From Phoronis ovalis (Eukaryota > Phoronida > Phoronidae), in assembly GCA_028565635.1 (NCBI GenBank), contig JAOXYB010042527.1, positions 1,349 through 12,778 on the forward strand: 11,430 bases of DNA, in the 5' to 3' direction. Position numbers and translations under genes: made by a program. Under the pieces are notes generated by a model. That model was not told the DNA's origin. It worked only from the letters and a program-made list of their open reading frames with translations, and made no database searches. Position 1 is the stretch's first letter. Every line of letters starts with the position of its first letter. Positions 1-8,606 of this stretch are shown one piece after another.

Positions 1-104
1 ATTATATATTACGTTTGTTTGGCTTAATTATATATTACGTTTGTTTGGCTTAATTATATATTACGTTTGTTTGGCTTAATTATATATTACGTTTGTTTGG
101 CTTT
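1..104. repeat. 26-bp minisatellite, four copies
   Basis: Copies start at 1, 27, 53 and 79. Each runs from ATTATATATTACG through TTTGTTTGGCTTA. Copies 1 to 3 are identical and the last differs only in its final base. The array begins exactly at the window edge, so more copies may lie to the left. The near-perfect identity means recent expansion or an assembly effect. It lies in the SHP2 intron upstream of exon A. Confidence 0.93.
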
Positions 105-275
105 CAGTTGTCGTACATTATGAAGGAGAAAATCTTGTAACTTAGCTCCATTAAAGTGAAATTTGAGTTTTACTTATATTAAACTTTATTTATTCTTTAT
201 TATTTTAGTCTTCTCAACAAGCTGCAAAATTGCTTAGGTAGTTTACTGAAAGATACTCCATTTCTATTTATGTAG

Positions 276-425
276 GCAGAAGATGATATCACAGGTGATT
301 ATAAGAAAAATTACATCGCCACACAAGGTTGCCTTGTTACAACAGTGGATGACTTTTGGAGAATGGTGTGCCAAGAAAATTCAAGAATCATCGTCATGAC
401 AACAAAAGAAGTAGAAAGAGGCAAA
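276..425 (+). CDS. PTPN11: SHP2 exon A (first visible): YIATQGCL to EVERGK
   Basis: Fifty codons in phase 0, after an acceptor ending TATGTAG (AG at 274-275) and before the donor GTAAGT at 426. The exon starts [12 protein letters not shown] and includes NYIATQGCL, then [27 protein letters not shown] over the last 27 residues. This is the PTP core segment that binds the sheet next to the active site. The Cys in ATQGCL is typical of SHP enzymes, where most PTPs have Pro. The preceding exon is not in the window: 105-275 shows no PTP-like coding sequence. Confidence 0.95.
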
Positions 426-3400
426 GTAAGTATTTCTTATTGCTTGTGATATGAGAACTAGTAGGGTGATTAACAAACATCATCTGTGTTTAAAATAAGA
501 AACCAGCTCAAATGTCAAATTTAGTCTACTGTAATACATTCAACAAAACAATTAAATTTACAATATAATGTTCATTCTGACACCATCTTCATGTGAGATG
601 TAGCCGGGAAAGTGAATGTCTGAACAATTTAATTGTATTTTCATACATTTAAAATATTAATTGAAGATGTTTTTTGACAGATTTTTAACTTTGCTGTAAT
701 TGTACCCCAGCAGTAGGCTGTCGGTACTATGGTTTTACTCTTAACATCCGTGTCCACCACATCAAATTCACTGTTAGTGGGATATCTCAAAAAGGATATG
801 TAACATCAATTTGAAATTTAAGTTGTGCATTACTCACATAGTGACAATATAGCCTATTGATTTTGGGGTTATTTGGAACCAATATGGCCAACTGGAATCC
901 ATGTCAAGTGCAAACATTAACTGATAGCAGAGTATCTCAAGGGAACGTGATATCCATTTGAAATTTAAATCTGTGTTACTCACATAATGACAAAGAATCC
1001 GATTGGTTTGAGGTGATTCAAAACTAATATGACCGACTGGTGTCCACATCAAACATGTCAAATTAAATGTTTGCTTGATATCTTAAAGAAGGAATGTGAT
1101 ATCCATTCGAATTTTTATAAATCATAATGTCACATAGTGACAATATGGCTGACTGGCATTTGTGTCAAATATGCCAAATTTAGTGTTAAAGGGATATCTC
1201 TAAAAGGGAATGTGATATCAATTTAAAATTTATTTACTTGATGACAATGAGGCTTATCGATTTTGGGGTCATTCGAAACCAATATTGCTGGCTGGCATCT
1301 GTGTCAAACTTATTGTTAGTCTTGTTAGCGGGATATCTCAAGAAATTAAAGTGATGCCTATTTGAAGTTAAAAGAGTAAATAACTTCATGGTAACAATGG
1401 AATTTCTTAATTTTGGAGTCATTGAGTCGTAATATACCTGAAAGTTATTGCCGAAGTAGTGTTGATTTTGTATTGATTTAGAGTATTATTGTAATATTAA
1501 TATACTTGTAAACATTTGTGTTGCCAATTCTGTTAAATCACTGTTTGTAAAATGTAATGTTGATTTCATATTGATTTTCATTATTCCTGTAATATTTAAG
1601 ACTTTATGTACATTACTAATTATATTGCATCACTGCTTGGAAGGAGGTACATGTACTTTCAGAATTTGTTTGCTGACAATGAATTCTTGGTAAATTTGAA
1701 ATATTATATTAAATACACAATTTTGGCAATTAACCATATTATGACCAAGAAAATTTTAAAAAATAACATTATATTTTTAAATTCTTCAACAGAATTAATG
1801 TCTTTTATTTCTTTTCTATGTAAAAAGAAGGATTTTAATTGCTTTTGTTATCCATGTTGGTAAAATGCATTTACTTCTCACCATCTGTATTATATATACC
1901 TCACTAAGACCAACCTCTCCAACATGCAACATTCTCGGTAAGGGTACACTGTTGGGAGTTTCTTGTATCTCTGTGTTTACAGAAAGTTGTGCTTTCATGT
2001 TTTGTAGAATAAATGTGTTAGATATTGGCCCGATGAAGGGAAATCAAGAGAATTCACAGTTCCTAAAGGAAAAATTTCAGTGAAAAATTTTAAAGAACAC
2101 TCGCGTGCTGATTATGTTTTACGAGAACTGGAAATATCAAGAGAGTCTGCAGATGTAAGTAAAGACAGTTACATGAACTATCATTGAATTGCCGAAGAAC
2201 ATAGCATGCAGATATAACTGTTCTACTGTGTAATAAGTTCAGGGGGATCTCATTTGAAATTGAATAGATCTGTGCACTGAATATTCAAAAGGAATACCAT
2301 TATATTATGATAGGCAAAACAAAAGGTTAATTTTGTCATTGCTTTTTCAGATAGCAATACAAATCTAAGACCAAAAACTACTTAAATGCTGTCTATGAAC
2401 AACAGAGCATATCCTAAAATTCAAAATACTGGAGTTAATTGTAAATGGTAAATTACATTATTACCAGCATATTTATACAGCTTGTGTATAAGCTGGCTCT
2501 GAACACATATTTAGAATTGTGAATTAAATACATTTTACAGCAACAGTTAGTGTTAATAAGTCTTTTGTTTGGATTTCTAGTTTTGAATATGCATGTACCT
2601 GTGAAAGAATGTCAGATAATAAGAGACAAGGCATGAACAGTGCTGCTTGGATGTGATTCTCAAGGCATATATTGTAATATAAATATGGAAATTGAAGGAG
2701 ATTGTGAAGCGAGGTTAAGTTTGTGTTACTTATTTGAAAAAACAAAATTGTATTTGTAGGCGGACTGGACTGGGGCACCCCGCAAAATGTATCATTACCA
2801 CTTCCGTTCATGGCCAGATCATGGTGTGCCCAATGATCCCGGATGTGTACTGAGTTTCTTACATGATGTAAATGTTCAACAGGAATCTATAAAAGATGCC
2901 GGCCCTATTGTTGTACATTGCAGGTATTATTACATTTTATAATACTTTTAGTAGATATGTCACATAAAATATCTGTGAAGAGCCTCTGGACTTCCATTGC
3001 TAAGGAAGCCTTTGTGTGAAAAGGTCCAAACATGCAGACACTAATTATATGTAGTTGGCCATAAAACAGTCAATCTAAAATCAACATTTCAACCATGTTT
3101 TTACATTCCTGAAATTATTTTTTATCAAGAACTTATTAATGCATAATATGGAAACACTCATTATACAAAAATAAGAAAACATTAGAAACGAAACAAAGTA
3201 CAATATTGTAAAATTACTTTTATTGTGAGAATTTCACTTAAATAAAGTGCACTGCTCATTATTTATGTTTTGTGCTGTTTTAGTGCTGGAATTGGAAGAA
3301 CTGGAACATTTATAGTCATAGACATCATATTGAACCAGATTAGATTCCATGGTAAGTATACGGAACATGTCAATGAGAATATCTGACATTTACATCAAGT

Positions 3401-5101
3401 TGATAAGATTAGATACAAATCGTTTAAAAAAAATGAATGTGGACAGAAATTTTGTTTGCAGTCCCTGACACTGATAACTTAAGAGGTTTTGGCTAAACTT
3501 CCTATGAGGCTATCACTGGGCATGCACTCTAAAACAGAAAAAAAATCCCATTCATGGTCAAATAGCCTGAAGCTCCATATATGTTATATATTAATTTATG
3601 ATTTTCTATACAAAACTAAGTTTTTGTTTTGCAGGTTTAGACTGTGAAATTGATATCCAAAAAACAATTCACATGGTCAGATCTCAGAGGTCAGGAATGG
3701 TGCAGACAGAAGCGCAGTACAAGTTTGTGTACTTAGCTGTTCAGCATTATATTGATACGGAAACCAAAAGAATGCAGGCAGAACAGGTGAGAAATCACCT
3801 TTGAAGCATAACCCTGCTGTTGGAGTGTGTTTTGTAAATGTCATTTGACATCTGCCAGCAAGTACACTTGAGTATATTTGAAAATGAGCAACTATCAAGT
3901 CAATTTATTCTTTATTATCATGTTCTTTTATCTGCACATGAACATTTTAAAAGGTGCCTTGTATGCTTACTTTAGTAGTACATGGTGTACAATGTAGTGT
4001 TGTTACTTAGTTTCGAATTATCTAGGAATTTGCAGGTCTGTTTAATCCCCCATACCTTAAACTAAATAGGGGGAGGGTGCAATCATTTTATTGCCTATCA
4101 GCAATGGAAAGACCTGCTAGAGTTCTCATAAAGCTGACCTGTGCCAAGTGATTGGACAATGACTAATTAGTACTAGTCACACAGCAGGGATGACTATGAC
4201 CATATTGCATATGTATTTTGAATGAAGTTATTGTATGTACTTAATTTAATACAATAATATTGGGTTATCACTGTTTATTCTTTTGGATAAATTAAGCTAC
4301 CTCAAAAACATTGTTATCTCTTCCAGAGCTGATTTTTTTAAAAACTATAATTGAGTGAGATCATAAATCAAAATATAAATTAAAATAATCTATTTTTGTA
4401 CCTTGAAATATGTTTGCTAAAAGATACATGAGGTATTTGCAAATGACTGTACAGTGTGTGATGTTTTTGGAGACATGGTTTGCTTTGGATCTAAGTCTTC
4501 GATGTTTCTCTGCTGTTAGCATTACAAATAGTCTTCATTTGCAGAAAAGCCAGGTTACAGGGCGTGACTACACTAACATAAAATATGCTCAAGAACATTT
4601 GACAGGAGCTACTGGAGCATCACCATCACCTACTGCACCTATTCGAACCAAAAACAAAATGCCTCCAGCGTAAGTATTAACAGTAAAGTTTTGCACATCT
4701 ATCTCTTCATTTTGATTATGAAAACTAATAAAGAATTTCAAAGTTATCAAATAACAGTGTTTTTTTTGTATCTTGAGTCCTTAATACAGTTATCTAAAGT
4801 AGCAAAGAAGGAGTAATAGGAAATGGAAAATCAGGTCCATGGAATTCTGAGCTGTTATGATGGTTATATGTGAACAGTAAAATTACACAGCATGTTCAAT
4901 ATCACTAAAATGACCATTAATATCCCTCCTTCGAACTTCTTATATGTCTTACTTACCACTGATTAACAGGTTGTTAAATCAATTATAACTATTACTAACC
5001 TACGTTGTTTTTTTTGATACAGGCCTCCTGGAGAAGAGTCGCAGAGAGCCGTTTATGAAAATACAATACCACAGAAAAGGCCATCGCCTACTGCTAAATA
5101 G
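276..5101 (+). CDS. PTPN11: SHP2-type non-receptor protein tyrosine phosphatase (PTPN11/corkscrew orthologue), 3' part, 7 exons
   Basis: This cytoplasmic phosphatase removes phosphate from phosphotyrosine and, in the family, carries receptor tyrosine kinase signals to Ras/MAPK. Joining 276-425, 2008-2154, 2760-2923, 3284-3351, 3635-3786, 4545-4669 and 5023-5101 gives 885 nt in one frame: 294 residues and a TAG. All borders are GT...AG and all phases agree. In order the protein shows [22 protein letters not shown], the WPDHGVP loop, active-site [26 protein letters not shown], then a tail with DYTNIKY and VYENT. The Cys after ATQG, the run [15 protein letters not shown] and the two tail tyrosines point to SHP2 rather than another PTP. 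Two SH2 domains and the front of the catalytic domain are expected to the left, outside the window. No large insert like that of fly corkscrew is seen in the part covered. The symbol is by orthology; an invertebrate name might be csw or ptp-2. Confidence 0.96.
426..2007 (+). other. Intron after exon A (1582 bp)
   Basis: The intron has donor GTAAGT and acceptor TTTTGTAG. It contains a degenerate tandem repeat array at about 745-1434, listed separately, and otherwise AT-rich unique-looking sequence. Open frames at 1606-1863 and 1865-2083 have no PTP similarity and look like chance. The second one overlaps exon B in another frame. Confidence 0.85.
745..1434. repeat. Degenerate tandem array, about 5 units of about 150 bp
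   Basis: A landmark close to GGGATATCTCAAAAAGG recurs near 779, 928, 1077, 1191 and 1330. Spacings are about 149, 149, 114 and 139 bp. Within units the order is conserved: a GTGATATCCATTTGAAATTTA-like stretch, CTCACATAGTGACAATATGG, GATTTTGGGGTCATT, then ACTGGCATC and GTGTCAAAC-like stretches. The third unit lacks the middle part. A partial unit precedes the first. Copies differ by many substitutions and small gaps, so the array is old. The long - strand open frames here (834-1061, 1234-1422) are repeat-derived shadows of each other. Confidence 0.85.
2008..2154 (+). CDS. PTPN11: SHP2 exon [10 protein letters not shown] to [10 protein letters not shown]
   Basis: Forty-nine codons, phase 0 at both ends. 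The acceptor AG is at 2006-2007 and the donor GTAAGT starts at 2155. The exon begins [16 protein letters not shown] and ends near [16 protein letters not shown]. It matches the family segment KC-x-x-YWPDE...YTLRELKL-like of SHP phosphatases. The middle ([15 protein letters not shown]) is the least conserved stretch and fits the variable strand region of PTP domains. Confidence 0.94.
2155..2759 (+). other. Intron after exon B (605 bp)
   Basis: AT-rich intron with donor GTAAGT and acceptor TATTTGTAG. I see no repeat array, RNA gene or coding exon in it. A - strand open frame at 2524-2811 overlaps exon C and is a shadow. Confidence 0.85.
2760..2923 (+). CDS. PTPN11: SHP2 exon C: WPD loop to active-site Cys
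   Basis: The exon has 54 codons plus two bases (phase 2 exit). It contains [19 protein letters not shown], the mobile WPD loop whose Asp (codon 2817-2819) acts as general acid, equivalent to human D425. It ends DAGPIVVHC, with the nucleophilic Cys codon at 2919-2921 (human C459). The donor is CAG/GTATTA. The Ser codon after the Cys is split AG/T across the next intron. Confidence 0.96.
2924..3283 (+). other. Intron splitting the catalytic signature (360 bp)
   Basis: Phase-2 intron lying inside the serine codon directly after the catalytic cysteine. It is AT-rich. Its acceptor follows a T-rich run (GTGCTGTTTTAG). Nothing else is recognisable in it. Confidence 0.85.
3284..3351 (+). CDS. PTPN11: SHP2 exon D: rest of P-loop, [15 protein letters not shown]
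   Basis: A 68-nt exon. It completes the serine codon, then reads [22 protein letters not shown], and gives the first base of a Gly codon to the next exon. The P-loop arginine that binds phosphate is codon 3297-3299 (human R465). With exon C this gives an intact HC-x5-R-T signature, so the enzyme should be catalytically active. The donor is GTAAGT at 3352. Confidence 0.96.
3635..3786 (+). CDS. PTPN11: SHP2 exon E: Q loop and end of the PTP domain
   Basis: A 152-nt exon. It finishes the split Gly codon, then reads [40 protein letters not shown] and a basic/acidic helix to AEQ. The Q-loop glutamine of MVQTEA (codon 3703-3705, human Q506) and the second Gln of QTEAQY (human Q510) are both present. 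So are the Ser-Gly of RSGM, which in SHP2 face the N-terminal SH2 domain in the autoinhibited state. The donor GTGAGA begins at 3787. Read through without splicing, this frame would stop shortly inside the intron. Confidence 0.96.
3787..4544 (+). other. Intron after exon E (758 bp)
   Basis: Donor GTGAGA, acceptor TTTGCAG. The stretch at about 4025-4215 is less AT-rich than its surroundings and has short C- and G-runs (CCCCC near 4050, GGGGGAGGG near 4070) that could pair. It may be an old dispersed element, but I cannot name it. The rest is plain AT-rich sequence. Confidence 0.75.
4545..4669 (+). CDS. PTPN11: SHP2 exon F: C-terminal tail with YTNIKY
   Basis: The exon has 41 codons plus two bases. 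It reads [18 protein letters not shown], then a Ser/Thr/Pro-rich linker ending TKNKMPPA. The DYTNIKY tyrosine (codon 4569-4571) matches human SHP2 Y542, a phosphorylated Grb2-type docking site (Y-x-N). The linker has several Pro residues and would be disordered. The true donor is GTAAGT at 4670, so the Ala codon is split GC/G. The in-frame TAA directly after the border is intronic. The open frame running in from 4410 upstream of the CAG acceptor is not coding. Confidence 0.93.
4670..5022 (+). other. Intron after exon F (353 bp)
   Basis: Donor GTAAGT; the acceptor follows a run of T (GATACAG). A stretch at 4688-4756 resembles 9831-9895 on the same strand. Nothing else is recognised. Confidence 0.8.
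5023..5101 (+). CDS. PTPN11: SHP2 last exon: VYENT tail and stop
   Basis: One base completes Ala, then 25 codons [14 protein letters not shown]...PSPTAK and TAG at 5099-5101. The VYEN tyrosine (codon 5054-5056) matches the second tail tyrosine of vertebrate SHP2 (human Y580). It lies 44 residues after the YTNIKY tyrosine, against 38 in human. Both docking tyrosines are therefore kept, although the rest of the tail is divergent. The acceptor is TTTTTTGATACAG. Confidence 0.93.
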
Positions 5102-5330
5102 ATAGTCGGACATCATTTAAAGTTATGTTGAAGACGTGACCTTGTTTTTTAGAGATGTTTGTGACATAGGAAATTTTAATGTTAGCACATACACTTTAAG
5201 GAAATTTAGGATCAAGGGAATGATAATTTCATGTTAAGAAGATAAAGGTATTCATTTGCAGTAATCAAGCTGGGAAAGTTTCAGATGTTTATGCCTATGT
5301 GATATGAAAAACGTGTTGCCGAACAATAAA
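5102..5330 (+). other. PTPN11: SHP2 3' UTR, minimal extent
   Basis: AT-rich non-coding sequence from the stop codon to the first AATAAA. The real 3' UTR may be longer, since more AATAAA hexamers follow and long SHP2 3' UTRs are known in vertebrates. No coding similarity is seen. Confidence 0.6.
5325..5330 (+). terminator. First candidate polyadenylation signal AATAAA
   Basis: Canonical hexamer 224 nt after the SHP2 stop, followed by a GT-rich stretch (GTGTATTTTG) near 5358. Other same-strand AATAAA hexamers at about 5819, 6278, 7908 and 8210 could serve longer isoforms. The choice cannot be settled from sequence. Confidence 0.5.
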
Positions 5331-6718
5331 GAGTGCCTTAAATAGCTTTTCCTGGCAGTGTATTTTGCAGAATGTGAGACTTGGAGTAGGTGGAATTGTG
5401 TTGAGCTTACTTTTAAAAAGAAAATTTATATTTTGTATGATGTTTTCAATTTGTTGAATGTCGTGAGATTTGGCTTATATTGCAAGTACTGCTGTAATGA
5501 CATGATGTTATGGTTTTACTGTCAAAAACACAAAAGCATTTGACTGCCAAATACTCAGAAGCTGTTATTCTATTTAAAGATTTCGAACATGCAGATTTGT
5601 TCAGTATAAATATAATTGCAACATTAATCACTGAGACAAAGATTAATCCCCATGTTAATTAATGCCTGTACATTTTCTGGTGATAACAAGTGACAATGGA
5701 CTCTTTGTAGTTGCAGTTTCTCAAATTTGGTAATAGAATGCAAAATCTCCTGTCATACAAAGTAAAATTAAAATAGAAAATTTTAGAAGTAAACTATCTT
5801 GTATTTATTCTGCTGTAAAATAAATAACTTGATGAATGCTTGTTCTTAAACCCTATCAATTCATTCAATGACAGAGTATATCTGAAATCTCCAATATTGC
5901 CTGGACGGATGAAACTATAAACGGTTTACTTCTAGCATTTACTAAACATTTTTGATTTGAATAATTGTCTGCTGATTATTCCTAAAACAAGATTGAGTGT
6001 TCAATCCAGAAAATCCTAGATAAGCTTCTGCGATTCACAGTGACAATTCTGATTTTTTTAGAAAACCATGTTAACTTTTTGTGTTAGATAGCCAATTTTG
6101 CAGTCACTGTTTAGCTTTGGATTATTCTTCCTTTCTAAAGGGCATTTTTAATATGTTTTTTAAATTGAACTATAATTAATATAAATTAGATTTTGCGAAA
6201 AGACGGTTAGCACAGCATTATGGGCACACTAACACGTATATACTGAATAACTCCAAGTGCTCACTACATGTTTATTTAATAAACGTCTTTCAAGTTATGT
6301 AGTATTTATGAGATTTGCACCAACATGCAAACATGCATTTGCACAAAAAAGTTCATAAATTTATAAAGTTTCAAAGAAAAGTACTTATAAAGGATAAAAA
6401 TACATGAAGTGCATGACAAGCTTATTTTTATTGTGTACTGACATATTTTGTGTTTGTATTCATGAATTGATTTGTAAATGACACGACCTGTGGATTCTAG
6501 GCATACTTTTTATTGTACTTCTACAGTATTGAGAATTATTTTTATATGAAATATAGTAGCTAAAATGTCATATCGCAGTTTGACCTAAAAAGCAGAGACA
6601 GAATTGTATCACAACTGTATTTATTTTGTGAGGTATTTTGCATAGAAAATAAGGCTGGGCCTTACGTGTGAACTTGGTATAACAATCATTTGAAGGTACA
6701 ACTTGCTTTTTAGTTGTA

Positions 6719-6761
6719 TATAAAAGAACAGTGAACAAAGTTCACAATATGTTCTTTTATA
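6719..6761. repeat. Hairpin with 12 + 6 bp stem and one bulge
   Basis: TATAAAAGAACA (6719-6730) pairs with TGTTCTTTTATA (6750-6761). Inside it GTGAAC (6731-6736) pairs with GTTCAC (6740-6745) around an AAA loop. Four bases (AATA, 6746-6749) bulge on the 3' side. The stem is perfect apart from the bulge. It could be an RNA structure in a long SHP2 3' UTR or a small palindromic element remnant. Confidence 0.85.
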
Positions 6762-6941
6762 CTGCAGGTTTTGGTCCTAACCAAATATTTTTTGTATTTT
6801 CTCGATCAGCTTAAATTTTTGTCAAGTTAGAATTTATTAAGCTGGGAAACTGGCATAGGCCATATTTGTAATTAAACAGATAAGGGCCATTCTTTATCAG
6901 CATATATAAGTATTGTAGCTTCCATCTTTTGTTGCTTAGGT

Positions 6942-6978
6942 CTAGGATATATAAAACTTAGAGTTTTATATATCCTAG
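6942..6978. repeat. Perfect 17-bp inverted repeat with 3-nt loop
   Basis: CTAGGATATATAAAACT (6942-6958) is followed by three bases (TAG) and its exact reverse complement (6962-6978). The stem has no mismatch. The loop is shorter than in a typical microRNA precursor. A shorter related inverted repeat (TAGGATA...TATCCTA, 7620-7638) lies 0.7 kb further on. Confidence 0.9.
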
Positions 6979-7268
6979 CTGTAAACAGTCGTATAAAGGA
7001 TATTACTTAATTCACACATGTGCTGCTTATTAGGTCACCATTTTGGAAGAATTTGCATAAATGGTGCTTGAATCTAAATGTAAGACACAATTTTACACCT
7101 ATGTTATTTGTCCTAACCAAATTATATCAAATAGTTAATTTCTACTAATCATTTCTGAATTTTTATTTAAAAAAAAAATGTTATAGACAAGTAAAAATGC
7201 AAGCAACAGTAGCTCTGTCTAAACTACTCATATGCCATCTTAAGCTGTCTTCGAAGTCTGTTAAAAAA

Positions 7269-7424
7269 TCCCTATATAGTTTAATACGGGCGGACTCCAC
7301 CTGACAGGGGTCATGTTTTTCCATTCTGGTCCAGGAAGAGGGTGGGTTTTGGATGTGCAGACTGAGCCTCCCTTTTTTGCAATATTTGGAAGTGACCCCC
7401 CCTCTGAATTTACCTATATAGGGA
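7269..7424. repeat. Small fold-back block, about 156 bp, GC-richer than surroundings
   Basis: TCCCTATATAG (7269-7279) and its exact reverse complement CTATATAGGGA (7414-7424) bound a block rich in G and C runs (for example GACCCCCCCTC near 7394). The composition breaks sharply with the AT-rich flanks. It could be a MITE-like element or part of a larger dispersed repeat. The - strand open frame across it (7181-7447) has no recognisable protein features and is not called as a gene. Confidence 0.55.
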
Positions 7425-8606
7425 GTGATCCCCAAGATTGTTAACATACTTGAACTGTTTGGAAAACTCTATGTAAATGCAGCATTAGTTTGTGACACAA
7501 TGATTAAACAGATATAGAATATATAAAATTATAACATCAACATTATATCTGAAGCAGTCAGCAATAGAGATTTTAAATGTTATAGCACAGAATAATCAGA
7601 TTATTGCTTCTTTTGCATTTAGGATATAATTTATCCTACGACCTAGTTACGCTGCATCATCTGGACTCGTGAGATTGTCTTTTATATTCATTTGTGTCAT
7701 ATTAAAGGATCATCCATGTCAATAATTAATCCCTTTGTGTTGTTAACATATGTTTACTGTAAGTCAGAAGTTCCAACATGCAAACCTTTAAAATCCATAA
7801 ATCTTCCTGGAATGAAAGGGCTGTGTAATGCTTATCAACACTGTACCCGCATGCCTAGTGAAGTGCTAAAATAGTCATGATTGTTAATTAATGTTATATA
7901 TATCTGGAATAAAATTGTAATACTGTATAATTATTACATGGAATCTCTTAGCATTATTGCTTTACTTAAATTTAATCTATTTAATTTAAAAACCCAAGAG
8001 GTCTTAATATGATACCCCAGTTATCTCCACTAATGTTTTTCTGGTTGTACTGACTGTTATTTATGCAGACAAATTAAAAAATTTGTCAAGATGTAGACTT
8101 TTGTAATATACCTAAAATTAAATTACATTTTTTCTGCCAGTTTTTGTTATGGGACATTTTTATCTTCAGTTTGGGAAAGCTTTTTTTATATTTTGATATC
8201 TAATCTGAAAATAAATTGAAATTGATGTAAAACATCTGGTATCATAAAACGTGTTTTTCAATTTGAATCTTAACTTATAGCATTTAACATTTTTAAAAAT
8301 TCAAAATTAATCATTTTTAATAAAAAAAATTGTAAACAATGGACACATGTTTTATAGCTTTGTATCTTCAGAGAAAAATAATACTCCTACACAGACTAGA
8401 ATACAAGATAATGAAGACGAAAGAAGCTGTCTCTTTATTTGATTGAGAATTTCAAGAAAGAAAAAAACATGGTTCCAGTTTTGAGAACCCCAATTTCGAG
8501 TTGAATACGGCAAAAGGAATAATTTCAAAATCAGCCAAATCCTGACATTAAACATTAAAAATTCATAACTTTTAAAGCAAAATTTTAAAAAATTGAGACA
8601 CTTTTG
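7425..8606. other. Non-coding AT-rich stretch
   Basis: No supported gene. There are AATAAA hexamers at about 7908 and 8210, a short 7-bp inverted repeat at 7620-7638 and many A or T runs. The + open frame at 7692-7874 and the - open frame at 8352-8789 lack domain-like content. The latter lies largely opposite the LINE relic. Confidence 0.7.

Larger units (their letters stand above)
5331..7268. other. Non-coding stretch: possible long 3' UTR or intergenic DNA
   Basis: AT-rich, with no supported coding region. The open frames on both strands near 5358-5631 are short and have no recognisable content. The stretch holds AATAAA signals and two marked inverted repeats, listed separately. Confidence 0.7.

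Noticed and set aside
1-104. CRISPR-like array
   Set aside because: The repeats are directly abutting with no spacers, in a clearly eukaryotic intron.
1606-1863. 85-codon + open frame inside the intron
   Set aside because: It is AT-driven, with Lys, Asn, Ile and Phe dominating and no recognisable motif. It lies between confirmed exons of another frame.
1865-2083. Possible extra or alternative SHP2 exon in front of exon B
   Set aside because: The frame differs from exon B, has no PTP similarity and runs through the real acceptor. The GGTAAGG near 1937 is donor-like, but no acceptor and coding pair supports an exon.
4025-4215. SINE or tRNA-derived element in the intron
   Set aside because: The composition is less AT-rich, but I found no A-box/B-box pair, no tail and no second copy in the window.
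4410-4544. Upstream extension of exon F in the open frame from 4410
   Set aside because: The CAG acceptor at 4542-4544 and the match starting at KSQVTG show that the exon starts at 4545. The upstream residues have no SHP2 similarity.
6719-6978. MicroRNA precursor
   Set aside because: The loops are only 3 nt and the stems are shorter than the usual precursor. Without small-RNA data the hairpins are listed only as inverted repeats.
7181-7447. 88-codon - strand open frame
   Set aside because: It has no domain, signal peptide or splice context, and it spans the fold-back block, whose composition explains the frame.
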